Source: an uncultured bacterium
GTDB taxonomy: Bacteria > UBA4055
Length of the DNA stretch: 7,010 bases
Direction of reading: 5' to 3'
NCBI GenBank assembly: GCA_937873545.1
Contig: CALMWI010000235.1
Span: 1-7,010 of the forward strand
The translations under genes were made by a program, and so were the position numbers. Position 1 is the first letter of the stretch; every line of letters begins with the position of its first letter. Below the pieces are notes generated by a model. It made no database searches. It was not told the DNA's origin and worked only from the letters and a program-made list of their open reading frames with translations. Positions 5,817 to 7,010 of the stretch are shown in pieces.

Positions 5817-7010
5817 ATGTCAAATATCGATTTTAGTAAAATATATTTAAATAAAGACGGCGGGTTCAGGCAGACTGAGGAGATCGCGGAATCGATCCTG
5901 CTTATCAAAGATATTAATCAGAGCTACAATATTAAGCTTGCTATGATGGAATGGCTGAAAATAAAAGGGCATGAAACTTCATTTCTGCCTGAGATCAAGG
6001 CTGTTTACGATTATGCGAGAGAATTATCAGGGATCGGTGTCGGCAGAGAGATAAGGGAAGAGGACTTTCTTATCCTTATGGAAAGGTGTGATGCCGAAGG
6101 GATTTCAGCGAAATTCAGAAAGCCGAATTTCAGGAATTATAAAAAAAGCCTTTTAAAGCTGATGAACTATATGGATCTCGATGCTGAAAGCAGGATAGAA
6201 AAAGCAGTATATGCCGACCTTGAAAAGAACGGGCTTTATCCCGTGGTTCTTGACGGCATCAGGGAATATATAAACAAAAACGAATTCTATTTTAAAGGGC
6301 AGATATACGACAAGGCTGTTGAGTCGATCAAAAAGGACGGAGCAAAGGATAATGTTTTCAGCCTTAATTTCTATCCGGGCGAATTATCATCAAAGGAGCA
6401 CGGGTTTTTAAATGCTCTCGGAGCACAGAAAATTGAATTCAATTCGGAAGGTAAATATTCTTCACTCGTGAAGGTTTTCATAGGTGAAGCGGATGCGGGA
6501 TTCAACCCCGACGATATAGACTTCATCGTGTCGGATTCAAGACTGGATGAAGTCAGGAAGATCAAGCATCTGATCATGGGAAAAATTACGGGAGTACAGC
6601 CGGAATTCAGACCTGATGATTTTACAGTCGTGTGCTCCGACGAACAGACATTCAAAGTGATAAACAATCTGTTCTTCGCGGAACAGATCCCTGCGTATTC
6701 ATCATATAAATACGCACTGAACGATATCTCGACAGATGTTCTGAGGCTCATCAAAGCCGGGATCGAAGGCGATGCGCAGAGCATTCTGAATTTTTATAAT
6801 CTTTATATCGCGAATGAGCCTATTCAGTTCTCCGATATGACAGGAATTGATCTCAGGACTCTGTACGCCAAGCTTACAGCTTCTAAATCGGATCTGAAGC
6901 TGAAGCTGAAAAAAGGTACAAATAAAGATATAGTCGATTTAAAAAAGCAGTTCATAAAAGGATTTCTAAACCTGCTAAACATTGATGATGAACAGGTTTC
7001 TGTCGATAAA
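5817..7010 (+). CDS. AddB-like / PD-(D/E)XK exonuclease family protein, N-terminal part (3' end outside window)
   Basis: An uninterrupted frame of 398 codons runs to the window edge, with a good ribosome site and an in-frame stop just upstream of the start. The best clue is residues about 239-300: SDSRLDEVRKIKHLI, then FRPDDFTVVCSDEQTF, then AEQIPAYSSYKYAL. This succession resembles the segment of AddB and related helicase-nucleases in which a 'DxxxEV..I...I' helix is followed by 'PxDIAVVxRD' and 'GIPYFxD' (from memory of the family). The preceding NVFSLNFYPGEL could be the matching upstream strand. No Walker A motif is visible near the N-terminus, consistent with the degenerate helicase domain of AddB or related proteins. 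The diagnostic parts, a C-terminal nuclease with FeS cysteines, lie outside the window. If correct, it would process double-strand DNA ends together with an AddA/UvrD-like helicase, perhaps encoded next. The coding call is strong; the family call is moderate. Confidence 0.5.
   Translation, partial: MSNIDFSKIYLNKDGGFRQTEEIAESILLIKDINQSYNIKLAMMEWLKIKGHETSFLPEIKAVYDYARELSGIGVGREIREEDFLILMERCDAEGISAKFRKPNFRNYKKSLLKLMNYMDLDAESRIEKAVYADLEKNGLYPVVLDGIREYINKNEFYFKGQIYDKAVESIKKDGAKDNVFSLNFYPGELSSKEHGFLNALGAQKIEFNSEGKYSSLVKVFIGEADAGFNPDDIDFIVSDSRLDEVRKIKHLIMGKITGVQPEFRPDDFTVVCSDEQTFKVINNLFFAEQIPAYSSYKYALNDISTDVLRLIKAGIEGDAQSILNFYNLYIANEPIQFSDMTGIDLRTLYAKLTASKSDLKLKLKKGTNKDIVDLKKQFIKGFLNLLNIDDEQVSVDK

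Noticed and set aside
6371..6784. 137-residue open frame on the - strand
   Set aside because: Shadow of the long + strand gene starting at 5817, which has a good ribosome site and stays open for 398 codons.
1..7010. CRISPR arrays, tRNA/rRNA genes, insertion sequences, attachment sites
   Set aside because: No regularly spaced repeats, RNA-gene signatures, transposase motifs or terminal repeats were seen on either strand.

Overview
The window reads as a compact, AT-leaning bacterial region (GC in the low 40s percent by eye). Every real gene lies on the + strand and the gaps are very short. The gene content points to an anaerobic, fermentative bacterium: a Rex-family NADH/NAD+ sensor, a cysteine-rich [4Fe-4S]-PAS sensor and a SpoIIE-type phosphatase of the kind I remember beside [FeFe]-hydrogenase genes in anaerobes. 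The sequence alone does not identify the phylum. Shine-Dalgarno sites of the AGGGG/GGAG type are used.

Bases 1-4327 hold a tightly packed five-gene signalling operon: (i) the C-terminal part of a histidine kinase, cut by the left edge; (ii) an unusual fusion of a complete Rex repressor with a C-terminal response-regulator receiver (REC) domain; (iii) a stand-alone REC protein closely resembling the fused one; (iv) a protein with an N-terminal CX2CX4CX16C iron-sulfur motif followed by two PAS-like domains and a C-terminal helix, but no transmitter; (v) a PP2C/SpoIIE-type serine phosphatase with a conserved extra C-terminal domain. Gaps are 3, 9, 4 and -14 nt, so the genes are very probably co-transcribed and partly translationally coupled.

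Bases 4354-5697 encode RmuC, a membrane-anchored coiled-coil protein with a nuclease-like core, 26 nt downstream of the phosphatase gene. A 119-nt intergenic region follows with a good sigma-70-like promoter (TATAAT with 17-nt spacing). Bases 5817-7010 are the start of a large open gene that leaves the window. Its readable 398 residues look like the degenerate-helicase half of an AddB / PD-(D/E)XK exonuclease, although this call is tentative.

The main item of interest is the first block. It appears to combine three inputs (NADH/NAD+ through Rex, an iron-sulfur cluster plus PAS ligand, and His-Asp phosphorylation) and a serine-phosphatase output in one operon. The Rex-REC fusion would place a DNA-binding redox sensor directly under two-component control. 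No hydrogenase gene is visible here; it may lie upstream or elsewhere, so the target of the system is inferred, not seen.
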